A DNA stretch of 64,000 nt from Blastocatellia bacterium (GCA_016789265.1 JAEUQK010000014.1:110040-174039), one strand, 5' to 3'; shown: positions 27,197-37,136, counted from the first letter of the stretch. The notes: generated by a model from the letters alone, not told the origin. Program-made: numbers and translations.

Positions 27197-30100
27197 ATGA
27201 AAAACGAGATTTCCAGACGCGAGTTCATGGCAAGGATTTCGGCAGCCGGTTTCGGCGCACTAGTAGCGTCAACAACGAATGCATGGGGGCTTGAGGCCAT
27301 CACCAATCCCCTCGCGGTCTATCCGAACCGGGATTGGGAAAAGGTCTACCGCGATCTATGGAAGTACGACTCCAGATACACATTCACTTGTGCACCGAAT
27401 GACACTCATAACTGCCTCTTGAACGCCCACGTTCGGCAAGGCGTGATCACACGGATCGGCCCGACGATGAAGTACGGCGAAGCAACCGATCTATTCGGAA
27501 ACGGGACTTCACATCGGTGGGATCCGCGTGTATGCCAAAAAGGCCTTGCGTTGACGCGCAGATTCTACGGTGATCGACGGGTCAATGGAACCATGGTTCG
27601 CGCCGGGTTCAAAAAGTGGTACGAAGACGGATTTCCGAGAGGCAGAGATGGCCGTCCGGATGAGAGCTATTTTAATCGCGGCCGCGATGAGTGGGTGCGA
27701 ATGTCGCACGATGAAGGCGCGGCGATCGTGGCTGCCGCACTGAAGAATATTGCAGAAACTTACACGGGCGACGCCGGAAAAGAAAAATTGAAACAGCAGC
27801 ACTATGACGAAGCAACTATCGAGGCGACTCAAGGGGTAGGCACTCAGGTGATGAAGTTTCGCGGCGGTATGCCCCTGCTCGGAATGACACGCGTGTTCGG
27901 GATGTACCGAATGGCAAACTCGATGGCGCTGCTCGATTCAAAGATCCGAGGCGTCGGCCCCGATCAGGCAATGGGCGGCAAAGGCTTCGATAACTATTCC
28001 TGGCATACCGATCTGCCGCCCGGCCACACGATGGTCACGGGCCAGCAGACCGTTGAGTTCGACCTGGCAACGGTCGAACAGGCAAAGACGGTTGTCGTCT
28101 GGGGAATGAACTGGATCACGACAAAGATGCCGGATGCTCATTGGCTGACCGAGGCGCGGATGAAGGGCACCCGCGTCGTGGTGATCGCGTGCGAATATTC
28201 CGCAACAGCGACCAAGGGCGATGATGTTGTCGTTGTTCGGCCCGGCACTACACCGGCCCTCGCGCTTGGTTTTGCCAACGTCATTTTGCAGGAAGGGCTC
28301 TACGACAAGGAGTACGTCAATCAATGGACCGATATGCCGATATTGGTCAGGATGGACAATCTCAAATACCTCAAGGCGGCAGAGGTTTTCGGCGGCCAGC
28401 CGGCCGAGCTAAAGCAGACCTTCATCGTGCGTGAGGGCGAAAAGGAACCCCCGCCCATCCAGCAGACGGTGCAAAATGTCGTGCCCGAAAAACTGCGAAA
28501 CGAGTGGGGCGACTACGTTTGGTGGGACACGAAGGCGAACGCCGCCAAGCCGCTCACACGCGACAATGTCGGTAAGAATTCACAGGTTGAGGAGCCCTTG
28601 CTGGAAGGCGCTATCGAAGTGACACTCGCCGATGGAAGCAAGGTCAAATGCCGCCCGGTCTTTGACCTGGTCAAAGAATATGTTGCCCATTTTGATCCAA
28701 AGACGGTAGAGGAATTGACTTGGGCACCCGCAACCGCGATCCAGGCACTTGGACGGCACTTTGCCAAAGAGCCCGGCACCACACTTTTTGCGCTCGGCAT
28801 GGGCCCGAACCAGTTCTTCAACAGCGACAACAAGGACCGCGCGGTTTTCTTATTGGCCGCGCTCACCGGCAACGTCGGCAAGATCGGCGGCAACGTCGGC
28901 AGCTACGCGGGCAATTACCGCACGGCGCTTTTTAACGGCTCGCCGCAGTGGATCGCCGAGAACCCTTTCGACATCGAACTCGATCCGTCCAAATCCGCAC
29001 GTCCTAAGCAATACTGGAAGGCAGAGTCGGCCCACTTTTATAACCATGAGGACCACCCGCTGCGTGTTGGAAATAAGCTTCTCACCGGCAAGACGCATAT
29101 GCCGTGTCCGACGAAGTCGCTATGGTTCGCGAACGCCAATTCCATTCTTGGGAATGTTAAGTGGCACTACAACATGGTCGTCAACGCGCTGCCGCGTATC
29201 GAGATGATCTGCGTCAACGAGTGGCATTGGTCGACGTCCTGCGAATGGGCCGACGTCGTTTTTGGCGTCGATTCCTGGGCGGAGCTCAAGCACCCCGACA
29301 TGACCGCGTCATGCACCAATCCGTTCCTGGTCGTGTTCCCCAAGACCCCGATCGATCGGATCTTCAATACGATGGGTGACATCGAGGTTTTTGCTACGGT
29401 CGCATCGAAGCTGGCCGAACTTACCGGCGACAACCGTTTCAATGATTACTGGAAGTTTGTTCGTGAAGGCCAGACCGACGTTTACCTCCAGCGTATTCTC
29501 GACAATTCGACAAACACGAAAGGATATTCGTTCAAAGATCTTCACGAAAAGGCTTTGAATGGTGTTCCGTCCATCATGCTGAGCCGCACAACGCCGAAGA
29601 ATGTTGGCTACGATCAACTTACAGACGCAACGCCCTGGTACACAAAGAGCGGCCGTCTCGAGTTCTATCGTGAGGAGGACGAATTTATCGAGGCGGGCGA
29701 GAACCTGCCTGTGCATCGCGAACCGATCGACTCAACATTTTACGAGCCGAATATCATCATCTCGGCACCACACGAAGCGCTCCGGCCGGCGGGGCCCGAG
29801 GAATACGGCGTCAGTCGTGACGACCTCAGCTGCGAGACTCGCTGCGGACGCAACGTCGTCTATACGTGGGCTGAAGCAAAGAAAACCGCCCACCCTCTGA
29901 TGAAGGATGATTATAAATTCATTTTCCACACGCCGAAGACCCGACACGGCGCTCACACGACGCCGGTCGACACGGACATGAACGCGGTGCTCTTCGGTCC
30001 GTTTGGCGACATTTACCGGCGCGATAAACGAATGCCCTTCGTTACCGAAGCATATGTGGACATCAACCCTGCGGACGCTCGCGAGTTGGGCATCACCGAC

Positions 30101-30634
30101 GGCGATTACATCTGGATCGACGCCGATCCCGAGGACCGTCCATTCCGCGGCTGGCAGAAGGACAAGACGAATTACGAATTAGCGCGGCTTCTCTGCAGGG
30201 CGAGATATTACCCCGGCACGCCGCGCGGCATCACCCGCATGTGGCACAACATGTACGGCACAACGCCCGGTTCGCAGCAGGGCCAAAAGGAACGGAAGGA
30301 CGGCCTGGCAAAGAACCCGCGAACGAACTACCAGGCAATGTTTCGTTCGGGCTCGCACCAGTCGGCGACCCGCGGCTGGCTCAAGCCGACCTGGATGACC
30401 GACTCGTTGGTCCGCAAAGGAATGTACGGACAGGGCATGGGCAAAGGCTTCGCCGCCGACATTCATTGCCCGACAGGCGCTCCGCGTGAATCGTTCGTCA
30501 AGATCACAAAAGCTGAACCCGGAGGTATCGGAGATGAACCGCTATGGAGGCCGGTCAAACTCGGCATCAGACCGCATACAGAATCAGATGCAATGAAGCG
30601 TTATCTTGAGGGCGGATTCATCAACAAAAAGTGA
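27197..30634 (+). CDS. NarG/NxrA-like molybdopterin oxidoreductase catalytic subunit (periplasmic type)
   Basis: The 1145-residue protein starts with a Tat signal (SRREFMARI, then Ala/Gly-rich). It is a type II DMSO-reductase-family enzyme: the molybdenum-ligand Asp272 lies in SWHTDLPPG. The N-terminal 4Fe-4S motif is unusual, C65-x3-D69-x3-C73-x39-C113, with Asp where NarG has Cys and Cys where NarG has His. Length and Tat export fit outward-facing nitrate reductases and Nitrospira/anammox-type nitrite oxidoreductases. Direction of catalysis cannot be read from sequence; the anaerobic-type promoter favours nitrate reduction. Parts of the gene (about 28.4-30.5 kb) look richer in G+C than the neighbours. 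Confidence 0.86.
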   Translation: MKNEISRREFMARISAAGFGALVASTTNAWGLEAITNPLAVYPNRDWEKVYRDLWKYDSRYTFTCAPNDTHNCLLNAHVRQGVITRIGPTMKYGEATDLFGNGTSHRWDPRVCQKGLALTRRFYGDRRVNGTMVRAGFKKWYEDGFPRGRDGRPDESYFNRGRDEWVRMSHDEGAAIVAAALKNIAETYTGDAGKEKLKQQHYDEATIEATQGVGTQVMKFRGGMPLLGMTRVFGMYRMANSMALLDSKIRGVGPDQAMGGKGFDNYSWHTDLPPGHTMVTGQQTVEFDLATVEQAKTVVVWGMNWITTKMPDAHWLTEARMKGTRVVVIACEYSATATKGDDVVVVRPGTTPALALGFANVILQEGLYDKEYVNQWTDMPILVRMDNLKYLKAAEVFGGQPAELKQTFIVREGEKEPPPIQQTVQNVVPEKLRNEWGDYVWWDTKANAAKPLTRDNVGKNSQVEEPLLEGAIEVTLADGSKVKCRPVFDLVKEYVAHFDPKTVEELTWAPATAIQALGRHFAKEPGTTLFALGMGPNQFFNSDNKDRAVFLLAALTGNVGKIGGNVGSYAGNYRTALFNGSPQWIAENPFDIELDPSKSARPKQYWKAESAHFYNHEDHPLRVGNKLLTGKTHMPCPTKSLWFANANSILGNVKWHYNMVVNALPRIEMICVNEWHWSTSCEWADVVFGVDSWAELKHPDMTASCTNPFLVVFPKTPIDRIFNTMGDIEVFATVASKLAELTGDNRFNDYWKFVREGQTDVYLQRILDNSTNTKGYSFKDLHEKALNGVPSIMLSRTTPKNVGYDQLTDATPWYTKSGRLEFYREEDEFIEAGENLPVHREPIDSTFYEPNIIISAPHEALRPAGPEEYGVSRDDLSCETRCGRNVVYTWAEAKKTAHPLMKDDYKFIFHTPKTRHGAHTTPVDTDMNAVLFGPFGDIYRRDKRMPFVTEAYVDINPADARELGITDGDYIWIDADPEDRPFRGWQKDKTNYELARLLCRARYYPGTPRGITRMWHNMYGTTPGSQQGQKERKDGLAKNPRTNYQAMFRSGSHQSATRGWLKPTWMTDSLVRKGMYGQGMGKGFAADIHCPTGAPRESFVKITKAEPGGIGDEPLWRPVKLGIRPHTESDAMKRYLEGGFINKK

Positions 30635-30642
30635 TTATCAAT

Positions 30643-31116
30643 ATGGATGTGCTTCAGGCTCATTTGCTGCTTAATTACTACCCTGCGATCGGAATGGTGG
30701 CCGGCGCTCTGATGATAATGGCGGGCTACGTATTCAGAAGTGAGGGTATCAAACGAGCGAGTCTGAAACTGTTCATTGCGATCGCAATACTCACGTTTCC
30801 GGCTTATGTGACCGGCGAGATTGGTGGAGCGCAAAACAAGGATAGTTACACAGGACCCTATGCCGAAAGTTTGCAGCGACACAAAGACGCTGCACGCCCG
30901 ACCTTCCTTCTTGCCGAACTGGTCGGTATCACGGCCCTTACAGGCTACTTTCTTTTGAGGCGTGGTTCAGCAAAGGCCGGGTGGGCACTTCATGCAACCT
31001 TGGTCCTTTCAATTGCAGCGTCAGGTGCGTTGATCTGGACGGTGCTCGCAGGCAGGCACGTAAAATGGTCCGGTTCGTCAAAAACGGCCGTCAGCAGTCA
31101 AATGCAGGTCAGATGA
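30643..31116 (+). CDS. Four-helix membrane protein of the respiratory operon (DUF2231-like)
   Basis: From the ATG at 30643 the protein has 157 residues; a GTG at 30631 overlapping the previous stop is an alternative. Four hydrophobic helices are visible, the first holding HLLLNYYPAIGMVAG, a pattern seen in DUF2231-like membrane proteins that often sit with c-type cytochromes and may bind haem. Located between the alpha and beta subunits, it may anchor the complex or carry quinol electrons; there is no NarI gene. Confidence 0.65.
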   Translation: MDVLQAHLLLNYYPAIGMVAGALMIMAGYVFRSEGIKRASLKLFIAIAILTFPAYVTGEIGGAQNKDSYTGPYAESLQRHKDAARPTFLLAELVGITALTGYFLLRRGSAKAGWALHATLVLSIAASGALIWTVLAGRHVKWSGSSKTAVSSQMQVR

Positions 31117-31165
31117 ATTCAGGAATGATCAATTGGAAAAAACAAAATGACACGGAGAAGAAACT

Positions 31166-32308
31166 ATGGCACGCGTAAATAACTGGCAGCTTGGACGGGA
31201 GATGTCCTATTGGTATCCGGAGAGCCGGCCCCAAAAGCAGTTCGCCGCTGTTTTCGACACAAACAAATGTATTGCGTGCCAAACCTGTACCTTGGCCTGC
31301 AAGACAACTTGGACTTCCGGCAAGGGCCAGGAGTATATGCTTTGGAACAATGTTGAAACCAAACCCTACGGCTTCTATCCGCTGAAGTGGGATCTGAACC
31401 TGCTTGAAATGCTCGACGGCCAGCAATGGTCCGAACGCGACGGAAAACCGGTCTATGAAGGAAGCACTATCTTCGAGTCGGCCCCGGCGGGTGAACGCGT
31501 ATTAGGTTGGCGGCCTGAATCAGAAGACTATGCCTATCCGAACGTCGGCGAAGACGACTGCGCGGGCGGCGTGAACGGCGGGGCAAGCCAGGAAGTGCCT
31601 CACCAGATGGCTTGGTTTTATTATCTTGCACGTATCTGTAACCACTGTACCTATCCTGCGTGTCTAGCCTCGTGTCCACGCGGTTCGATCTATAAGCGGC
31701 CTGAAGATGGGATCGTACTTGTAGATCAAGGGCGATGCCGCGGCTATCAGGAATGTGTCCGCGGATGTCCATATAAGAAGGTGTTCTTCAATCCCATGAC
31801 CTCTACTTCTGAAAAGTGCATTGCGTGTTTTCCAAAGATCGAACAAGGGATCCAACCGCAATGTTTTGAGAATTGTATCGGAAAGATCCGAATGGCCGGA
31901 TTCCTGAACACACCAGACAAGGCCGAGGCCGACAATCCTCTTGATTACCTGGTCCACATCAAGAAAGTCGCACTGCCGCTATTCCCGCAATTCGGCCTTG
32001 AACCGAATGTCTATTACATTCCGCCGATACACGTCCCGACCTCTTTCACCAGGCAGATGTTCGGGCCCGGAGTCGATAAGGCCGTAGAGGTCTATCGAAA
32101 CGCTCCAAACGATCAGGACTTAACGAGCCTATTAGGCCTTTTCGGATCAAGCGAAAAGATAATGCGGAAATGGAAACGTGTGGGCGACAAGGCGATCGGA
32201 ATGGATGAGAACGGTAAAGAACTTGTAAACGTACCGTTCAAGGAACCCGTCCACATTCGTCCGGCTTTCGACAAGATTTATCAGATCACGCGCACCAATT
32301 GCCCGTGA
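31166..32308 (+). CDS. NarH/NxrB-like iron-sulfur beta subunit
   Basis: The 380-residue protein has four cysteine clusters: [44 protein letters not shown] and [11 protein letters not shown]...CFENC. In the third, Tyr replaces the second cysteine, as Trp does in NarH, which predicts one [3Fe-4S] and three [4Fe-4S] clusters. It lacks its own signal peptide and should be co-exported with the Tat-bearing alpha subunit. Confidence 0.92.
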   Translation: MARVNNWQLGREMSYWYPESRPQKQFAAVFDTNKCIACQTCTLACKTTWTSGKGQEYMLWNNVETKPYGFYPLKWDLNLLEMLDGQQWSERDGKPVYEGSTIFESAPAGERVLGWRPESEDYAYPNVGEDDCAGGVNGGASQEVPHQMAWFYYLARICNHCTYPACLASCPRGSIYKRPEDGIVLVDQGRCRGYQECVRGCPYKKVFFNPMTSTSEKCIACFPKIEQGIQPQCFENCIGKIRMAGFLNTPDKAEADNPLDYLVHIKKVALPLFPQFGLEPNVYYIPPIHVPTSFTRQMFGPGVDKAVEVYRNAPNDQDLTSLLGLFGSSEKIMRKWKRVGDKAIGMDENGKELVNVPFKEPVHIRPAFDKIYQITRTNCP

Positions 32309-32319
32309 GGAGGTTTAGT

Positions 32320-33162
32320 ATGCGATATATCACGATCGCTATCGTTGGCAGCATGATCTTCTTGCTTTCATGCCACAAAGCACAGGTGCCTACCGCCGAA
32401 GTAAATGTCGCCCAGGTGAAGGAGATCACCCTTGACCCGAACTCGTCGGCATGGGATCCCGTCTCGCTTCACGTTTCGAAACTCATTCTGCAGGATCTGG
32501 TAGAGCCGCGGTTAATGGAACCATCGACCTCCGAAGTACAGGTAAAGGCGATGACAGACGGAAACCAGATCGCAGTCCGGCTCGAATGGATGGACGAAAG
32601 CCAGAGCGACCTGCCTGGGCCAAGGCACTTTATTGACGGATGTGCCTTGCAGCTTCCGGCGAAGATCGATGTAAACGTGCCCGCCCCGCAAATGGGTGAA
32701 ACCGGAAAAACGGTCGAGATCTCATATTGGCGGGCCGATTGGCAGGCCATCGTCGAAGGTAGGGCTGACACAATAAACAGCCTATATCCCAACGCGACCG
32801 TTGACCATTATCCTGCCGAAGCCAAATCGCTTGAGAATAACCCGCAGGCACAAAATGAAGCTGCCGCAAGGTATGCACCGGCGAGAAGCTTGGGAAACCG
32901 GCGGGAAGGCCCAAGGGAACAGCCGGTAGAGGACCTGATCGCCGAAGGTCCGAGTACGCTTTCGCCTGCGCCCAATGCGGTGTCGAAGGGCAAGGGAATT
33001 CGGACGTCAAATGGCTGGGCTGTGGTGATAACTCGGCCAATACCGGCGGGCTTTTCTGCCGCAGTCCCGTCGCAGATCGCATTTGCCGTGTGGGAAGGTT
33101 CGCATACTGAGGTCGGGGCGAGAAAGATGAGGACTGGTTGGGTGCCGCTCATACTTAAATAG
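32320..33162 (+). CDS. Haem-b gamma subunit (ethylbenzene-dehydrogenase-gamma type), lipoprotein
   Basis: From the ATG at 32320, with a GAGGAGG site, the protein has 280 residues. A lipobox LLSC puts the modified cysteine at residue 18. The rest resembles the haem-b gamma subunit fold of ethylbenzene dehydrogenase, chlorate, selenate and nitrite oxidoreductase complexes (DPNSSAWD, VRLEWMDES, and a late VVITRPI block). It would tether the periplasmic alpha-beta dimer to a membrane and pass electrons to or from cytochrome c. Confidence 0.8.
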   Translation: MRYITIAIVGSMIFLLSCHKAQVPTAEVNVAQVKEITLDPNSSAWDPVSLHVSKLILQDLVEPRLMEPSTSEVQVKAMTDGNQIAVRLEWMDESQSDLPGPRHFIDGCALQLPAKIDVNVPAPQMGETGKTVEISYWRADWQAIVEGRADTINSLYPNATVDHYPAEAKSLENNPQAQNEAAARYAPARSLGNRREGPREQPVEDLIAEGPSTLSPAPNAVSKGKGIRTSNGWAVVITRPIPAGFSAAVPSQIAFAVWEGSHTEVGARKMRTGWVPLILK

Positions 33163-33179
33163 TGATCCGACGGAAATAT

Positions 33180-33674
33180 ATGGTTCGAATTAACGATCTA
33201 ATGAAGGTGCATCGGCTGATCGATGATATGTTTTTTGAACATCAGCGGGCGTTGCTGCATTTCGAGTTCGAAAAAGCACTAACGTCGCTCGAGGTCTATG
33301 AATCGACCCTTATTAGACACATGCAGGATGAAGAGGAGGTGCTGCTTCCGGTCTACGCGGAACTTGCCTCCTTACCGGGAGCAGGTGCAGCAAAGCTCTT
33401 CTTCGACGATCACGAGAAGATGCGTGGATACGTCGAGTCATTCAAAGAAAAGACAGCCCGGCTCGCGTCGGAACCCGACATAGATAGGGCATTGCTTCAA
33501 CTTTTGGATCGGGAGGCATTCTACCTTAGGCTCTGCGGCCATCACGACAAGCGCGAGACCGAGTTTCTCTATCCAATCCTGGAAGATTCACTTTCCGAAA
33601 CTGAAAAGGAAATGTTGTTATCAGAAATAGATCTTTCCGTTGGTTCCTCAGTCGAGGCCATTACGGCAGTTTGA
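33180..33674 (+). CDS. Hemerythrin-domain protein
   Basis: From the ATG at 33180 the protein has 164 residues; a GTG at 33162 overlapping the previous stop is an alternative. The His/Glu pattern of a di-iron hemerythrin-like bundle is present: VHRLIDDMFFEHQ, HMQDEEEVLLP, DDHEKMRG and HHDKRETEFLYP. Such proteins bind O2 or NO, or protect iron-sulfur centres. In this operon a nitrosative-stress role is plausible. Confidence 0.78.
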   Translation: MVRINDLMKVHRLIDDMFFEHQRALLHFEFEKALTSLEVYESTLIRHMQDEEEVLLPVYAELASLPGAGAAKLFFDDHEKMRGYVESFKEKTARLASEPDIDRALLQLLDREAFYLRLCGHHDKRETEFLYPILEDSLSETEKEMLLSEIDLSVGSSVEAITAV

Positions 33675-33694
33675 GAGTTAATGAGGGAGTTTAT

Positions 33695-34339
33695 ATGGAA
33701 TCAACAACTTTACGCGGCAACCTGTTGAACGAAGCGGCCGAATGGCGCCTCCTGAGCCTGTTGTTTGATTGTCCGAATGAAGGCTGGTTCGGCCAGGTGA
33801 AAGAACTTGGAGATCAAATATCAGACGACCGGTTAAAGCGGGCAGCAAGTTCAGCTCAAAGCGAGGCGACCGAAGGAGTGTTTCATTCGATATTCGGACC
33901 CGGCGGGCCTGCACCGGGAAGGGAGGTCAGTTACCGAGGTTGGGTGCAGCCCGGTTTCCTTCTTTCCGAGCTGAATGGTTATTACGACGCCTTCGCGTAC
34001 AAGCCGTTGACACATGAGGTGCCCGATCACGTCGCGGTCGAAACGGGATTCATCTCATACATGAAGCTCAAGGAGCTGTTTGCTCTCGAATGCCGGGATA
34101 CAGAAAATGCCGAGATCGCTTCGGAAGCGGCCTCGGCCTTTAAGGAAGAACACCTTTCAAAATTCGCACAGACATTGTCTAAACTTCTGGCCGCGTCCGG
34201 TTATGAATATCTGCAACTGGCAGGAGAAGTTCTTTTCGACCGGGTTGGGTCTGACAAAGATAAAGGCAAGCAGATCTTTCTTCCTGTGATCGAAGAAGAT
34301 GACGATCCGAACTTTGAATGCGGGAGTTCCGCATTGTAA
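33695..34339 (+). CDS. TorD/NarJ-family molybdoenzyme assembly chaperone
   Basis: From the ATG at 33695, preceded by GAGGGAG, the protein has 214 residues. It is all-helical with the TorD/DmsD family features YRGWVQPGFLLSELNGYYDAF (split as YRGW and LNGYYDAF), VPDHVAVETGFISYM and the late helical core. It would insert the molybdenum cofactor and hold back Tat export of the alpha subunit. It is the last gene of the ten-gene operon and converges on ywiC. Confidence 0.85.
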   Translation: MESTTLRGNLLNEAAEWRLLSLLFDCPNEGWFGQVKELGDQISDDRLKRAASSAQSEATEGVFHSIFGPGGPAPGREVSYRGWVQPGFLLSELNGYYDAFAYKPLTHEVPDHVAVETGFISYMKLKELFALECRDTENAEIASEAASAFKEEHLSKFAQTLSKLLAASGYEYLQLAGEVLFDRVGSDKDKGKQIFLPVIEEDDDPNFECGSSAL

Positions 34340-34349
34340 AGCGGCCGAT

Positions 34350-35183
34350 TCATACCCCAAGGTGATAGCCAACGATCAAGGAAAGGGAAGTTATTACACC
34401 GAATACCACTTCCCAGACGCCGATCTGCATCGCTCGCATTTTCTTCCGTGTTGAAGCAAGGCCTTCGATCGCGCGTAGCGAAAGTAACGACATCGCGAAA
34501 ACGGGGAGTAAAGGGATGATCCGAGTTAACGCAAGAAAAGCAACGATCACCAGTCCCGCTGCTTGAGCACTGAGCGTAAGAGCACGCGAATTTGCCTTGC
34601 CCTTTTCTAGTTTCAGACGCTCGCGAACATAGATGATCGAAGGGACCAGCCGGGCAATAAAGATCAGCCAAATTCCGACGGCATTAATAACATGAAAACC
34701 GCCTGCCAAAGCGATCGCCGCGGCAGAGGCCGAGATCGAGATGGCGCCAGCCAGTTCCGGCAACAGCTGTCTTCCTCGACGAAAGGAGTCGAAATATAAC
34801 TGCGCAGCCAACAAAGGCGTGATAATTACAAAAGGCAGCAAAGGCGAGAACCCGACGGTCGCGAGTGTCCCGCCAAAGCCCATTGCGAAGATCGCTCCAT
34901 AAAGTGAACCGAATTTGACCGCAGCCGCCGATAATTCGGGGTCTCTTCGTCCAAGCCGATTTAAAACAAACACTTTTACCGGCTGTCTGGAAAGGAAAGC
35001 TCCAACCGTCATTACTGCGATCCATATCCCGCCGACAGAAAACGCGATGGCAAGAGATGCGGCGATCGGTTCAAACAGAAATCCCCAAGCTCCGTGTTCG
35101 TTCGGCAATGCGACACTTTTCAATCGGAACTTAGGGCGTGAATCGGTGACCCGAAGAGCTTCATCCATAACTGAATCGATCAC
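34350..35183 (-). CDS. YwiC-like membrane protein
   Basis: The 277-residue protein has about eight hydrophobic helices and the signature LPNEHGAWGFLFEPI near the N-terminus, which I recall from the YwiC family. In Bacillus subtilis ywiC lies beside the nar/fnr genes, so its place here, coupled to ric and next to a nitrate-type operon, is consistent. It may act in haem or quinone-related membrane chemistry, but its function is not established. Confidence 0.8.
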   Translation of the reverse strand: MIDSVMDEALRVTDSRPKFRLKSVALPNEHGAWGFLFEPIAASLAIAFSVGGIWIAVMTVGAFLSRQPVKVFVLNRLGRRDPELSAAAVKFGSLYGAIFAMGFGGTLATVGFSPLLPFVIITPLLAAQLYFDSFRRGRQLLPELAGAISISASAAAIALAGGFHVINAVGIWLIFIARLVPSIIYVRERLKLEKGKANSRALTLSAQAAGLVIVAFLALTRIIPLLPVFAMSLLSLRAIEGLASTRKKMRAMQIGVWEVVFGVITSLSLIVGYHLGV

Positions 35184-35923
35184 TACAGTAGCGCCGCTGA
35201 AAGAACCTTCTCTTCCAGTTGGATCGCCCGGGGGAAAAGCAAATTGTTCTCCAGATGGATATGCTCATGCAGATCTCTTTCGAAATCGCCAAGTCGATGG
35301 TAAAGGGCCGTAAAACTTGGGCAAGCTCCATCGGGCAAACTGTAGTCATTGGTCAATTCTCGCATCGTTGCCAACAGTTCACCAACCTCTTCGTGTTCGA
35401 TCTGCATCATTCGTACCGGGTTGCTCACGGTACCGAACGCCGGCCCTCTGCCGCTGATCCGCAGCGCATGATTTCGCTCGAGCTCGACAATGTATGGGAA
35501 AAGAACCATCTCCTCCTTCATCATGTGCGGCCCGAGATCATCGCAGACCTGCTGAAACTTACTTTTCAGTTCGAGCAAATACGGGTAATGTTCTCCGTGC
35601 CGGCTCGCGACCTTCGCCATCAGCGGAGTTAAGTTCTCGATCTCGTTCTTTGTGTAAACGTGATGGGTGGAGAGTAAGTGATCGACGAGATCCGTCAACG
35701 ACCTTTCGGTATGTCGCACTGATTCATTCAGTTCATCAGCTTCGAGAAGATCGTCGATCTTGTGCATTACCACATCCGGATCCGCGCCGATCCTCTGGCA
35801 CGCATCGCGAAACGGTGTGTCGCCATGGCAGCAATAATCGATCTTGTATTCTTCGAAAACGCGCGTGGTCTTCGGTGCTTCAAGGGCTATTTCGCGAACC
35901 GTCTTGGTCAGGAATTGTTGCAT
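35183..35923 (-). CDS. ric: Iron-sulfur cluster repair di-iron protein (Ric/ScdA/YtfE)
   Basis: From the ATG at 35921-35923, preceded by GGAGG, the protein has 246 residues. The ScdA N-terminal domain holds IDYCCHGDTPF. A hemerythrin-like di-iron domain has HHVYTKNEIENL, HGEHYPYL, HMMKEEMVLFPYI, HEEVGELL and HEHIHLENNLLFP. Ric proteins repair iron-sulfur clusters damaged by NO and oxidants. A Crp/Fnr box and -10 element lie just upstream. It overlaps ywiC by one base. Confidence 0.93.
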   Translation of the reverse strand: MQQFLTKTVREIALEAPKTTRVFEEYKIDYCCHGDTPFRDACQRIGADPDVVMHKIDDLLEADELNESVRHTERSLTDLVDHLLSTHHVYTKNEIENLTPLMAKVASRHGEHYPYLLELKSKFQQVCDDLGPHMMKEEMVLFPYIVELERNHALRISGRGPAFGTVSNPVRMMQIEHEEVGELLATMRELTNDYSLPDGACPSFTALYHRLGDFERDLHEHIHLENNLLFPRAIQLEEKVLSAALL

Positions 35924-35955
35924 TTCGTCCTCCAAAAATAATAAGACTCAGCAAC

Positions 35956-35997
35956 AATTATCTATCTCTATGGCCGATTGAATATGATTTCAATCAT
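35956..35997 (-). promoter_or_regulatory. Class II Crp/Fnr-type promoter of ric-ywiC
   Basis: The perfect inverted repeat ATGAT-TTCA-ATCAT (35984-35997) lies upstream on the minus strand. A GATAAT hexamer at 35957-35962 sits within one base of the class II -10 position. The ric start is about 25 bp further. Confidence 0.7.
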
Positions 35998-36016
35998 AGG
36001 GTCTCGATCCGGCTTA

Positions 36017-36400
36017 TCAGCAAGCCGCAGTGGACTTCGGATTTGGGAAGTTGTCTGATTCATCGCGTTCGCCCTCGCGGTTGAGGCACTCGAAATCCTT
36101 CTCGATAAGGATCTTGAGTTCGTCCCCGTCTTCAACCTCCTGCGAGCCTTTAAGGCCTACTTCGTCGCTTCCGACCCATTCGCTAACGATCGTATGCGGT
36201 ACGTGTACGGTAATACAGCCATTATCAAAGATCGCATGGATTTCGTCGCGATCTGAGGATTGCAGCCGGTATCGTAGAGTTTCCGCGGGAATTAACCCAA
36301 AGGCTATACCGTCCTCGACATGGCCCATGCGGCCAAGCGTCTCGACCTCCGATCGTCCAACACGCAAACGAATGGAATTCCCTTTGATCCTGAGTTTCAT
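36017..36400 (-). CDS. DUF7009-type small protein
   Basis: The 127-residue protein begins MKLRIKGNSIRLRVGRSEVE, has a beta-rich middle and ends with FECLNREGERDESDNFPNP and a cysteine. I recall this pattern for DUF7009, a small acidobacterial/bacteroidete family without known function. A very good Crp/Fnr-dependent promoter lies directly upstream, so it belongs to the same regulon as the respiratory operon. Confidence 0.7.
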   Translation of the reverse strand: MKLRIKGNSIRLRVGRSEVETLGRMGHVEDGIAFGLIPAETLRYRLQSSDRDEIHAIFDNGCITVHVPHTIVSEWVGSDEVGLKGSQEVEDGDELKILIEKDFECLNREGERDESDNFPNPKSTAAC

Positions 36401-36421
36401 TAGCTGGTACCTCCTATCACT

Positions 36422-36463
36422 ATTTTATCCGATGCTACAGCTAAAATGGATGATTTAAATCAC
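36422..36463 (-). promoter_or_regulatory. Class II Crp/Fnr-type promoter of the DUF7009 gene
   Basis: The palindrome TGAT-TTAA-ATCA (36451-36462) and a minus-strand TAAAAT at 36422-36427 are at the exact class II spacing, the same -10 sequence and distance as at the respiratory operon promoter. The start codon lies about 15 nt beyond the predicted transcription start. Confidence 0.75.
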
Positions 36464-36482
36464 ACAAGACGAGTGCCTCGGG

Positions 36483-37136
36483 TCATCGGACGAAATTGCG
36501 AAGAGGTTCGGTGGAGTCTAAATGGATCTTTCCCTGAATTATGGTCACGATCCCGCGATCGGCCAGCTTTCTGATCGAACGGATCGTGGTTTCGAGGGTA
36601 AGGCCGGACATTTCGGCTATGTCCTGCCTCCGATGCGTGATCTTCTTAACATTTCCGTTCTCGATCTCGCCGGCCAATCGCAGGATCACACTCGCGACGC
36701 GATGTTCGGCCGAAGGCGTTGAGAGTATCTGAACCGTAGCCGTTCGATCGCGAAGCAATCCGCACATTCGTTTCATGATCGTAGCGGAAAAAGATTCAGA
36801 CGACGCCATCAAATTGACAAATTCCTTTCGAGGAAGAAGCAAAAGCTGACTTTCTTCGGCTGCAACCGCGGTCGCCGGAAACCGCTTTCCGTCCATGGCC
36901 GGCGGGATAGCAAAGATCTCGCCCGGGCCGAAATCTCCGAGGATCACTTCCTTACCGGCTTCCGGGTATCTGACCATTTTCACGCGGCCCGAGATCATGA
37001 TCGGCAAGAACTCCGCAACGTCTCCCTCATCAAACACACTTTCGTTCGCGCCGAACGATCGCCTTATGCCGAGTTTACAGATCTTCTCGTTTAATTCGCT
37101 GTCGAGATCCATTAGGATCGGTCTAACTGCCATCAT
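36483..37136 (-). CDS. Crp/Fnr family transcriptional regulator, DNR/NnrR-like
   Basis: The 217-residue protein has a cyclic-nucleotide-binding-like sensor domain (about 15-125), a long dimer helix and a winged HTH. The recognition helix is in MSGLTLETTIRSIRKLADRG, where Glu and Arg keep the family's TGA-contacting positions. It lacks the N-terminal cysteine cluster of FNR, so it is unlikely to bind an oxygen-sensing 4Fe-4S cluster; a DNR/NnrR-like NO or haem sensor is likelier. Four matching boxes lie around it. A box 60 bp upstream may also control the gene itself. Confidence 0.88.
   Translation of the reverse strand: MMAVRPILMDLDSELNEKICKLGIRRSFGANESVFDEGDVAEFLPIMISGRVKMVRYPEAGKEVILGDFGPGEIFAIPPAMDGKRFPATAVAAEESQLLLLPRKEFVNLMASSESFSATIMKRMCGLLRDRTATVQILSTPSAEHRVASVILRLAGEIENGNVKKITHRRQDIAEMSGLTLETTIRSIRKLADRGIVTIIQGKIHLDSTEPLRNFVR

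Noticed and set aside
28749..29207. Long alternative frames inside the molybdoenzyme gene (plus and minus)
   Set aside because: They are shadows caused by the G+C-rich codon use of the real gene and have no start signals or family matches.
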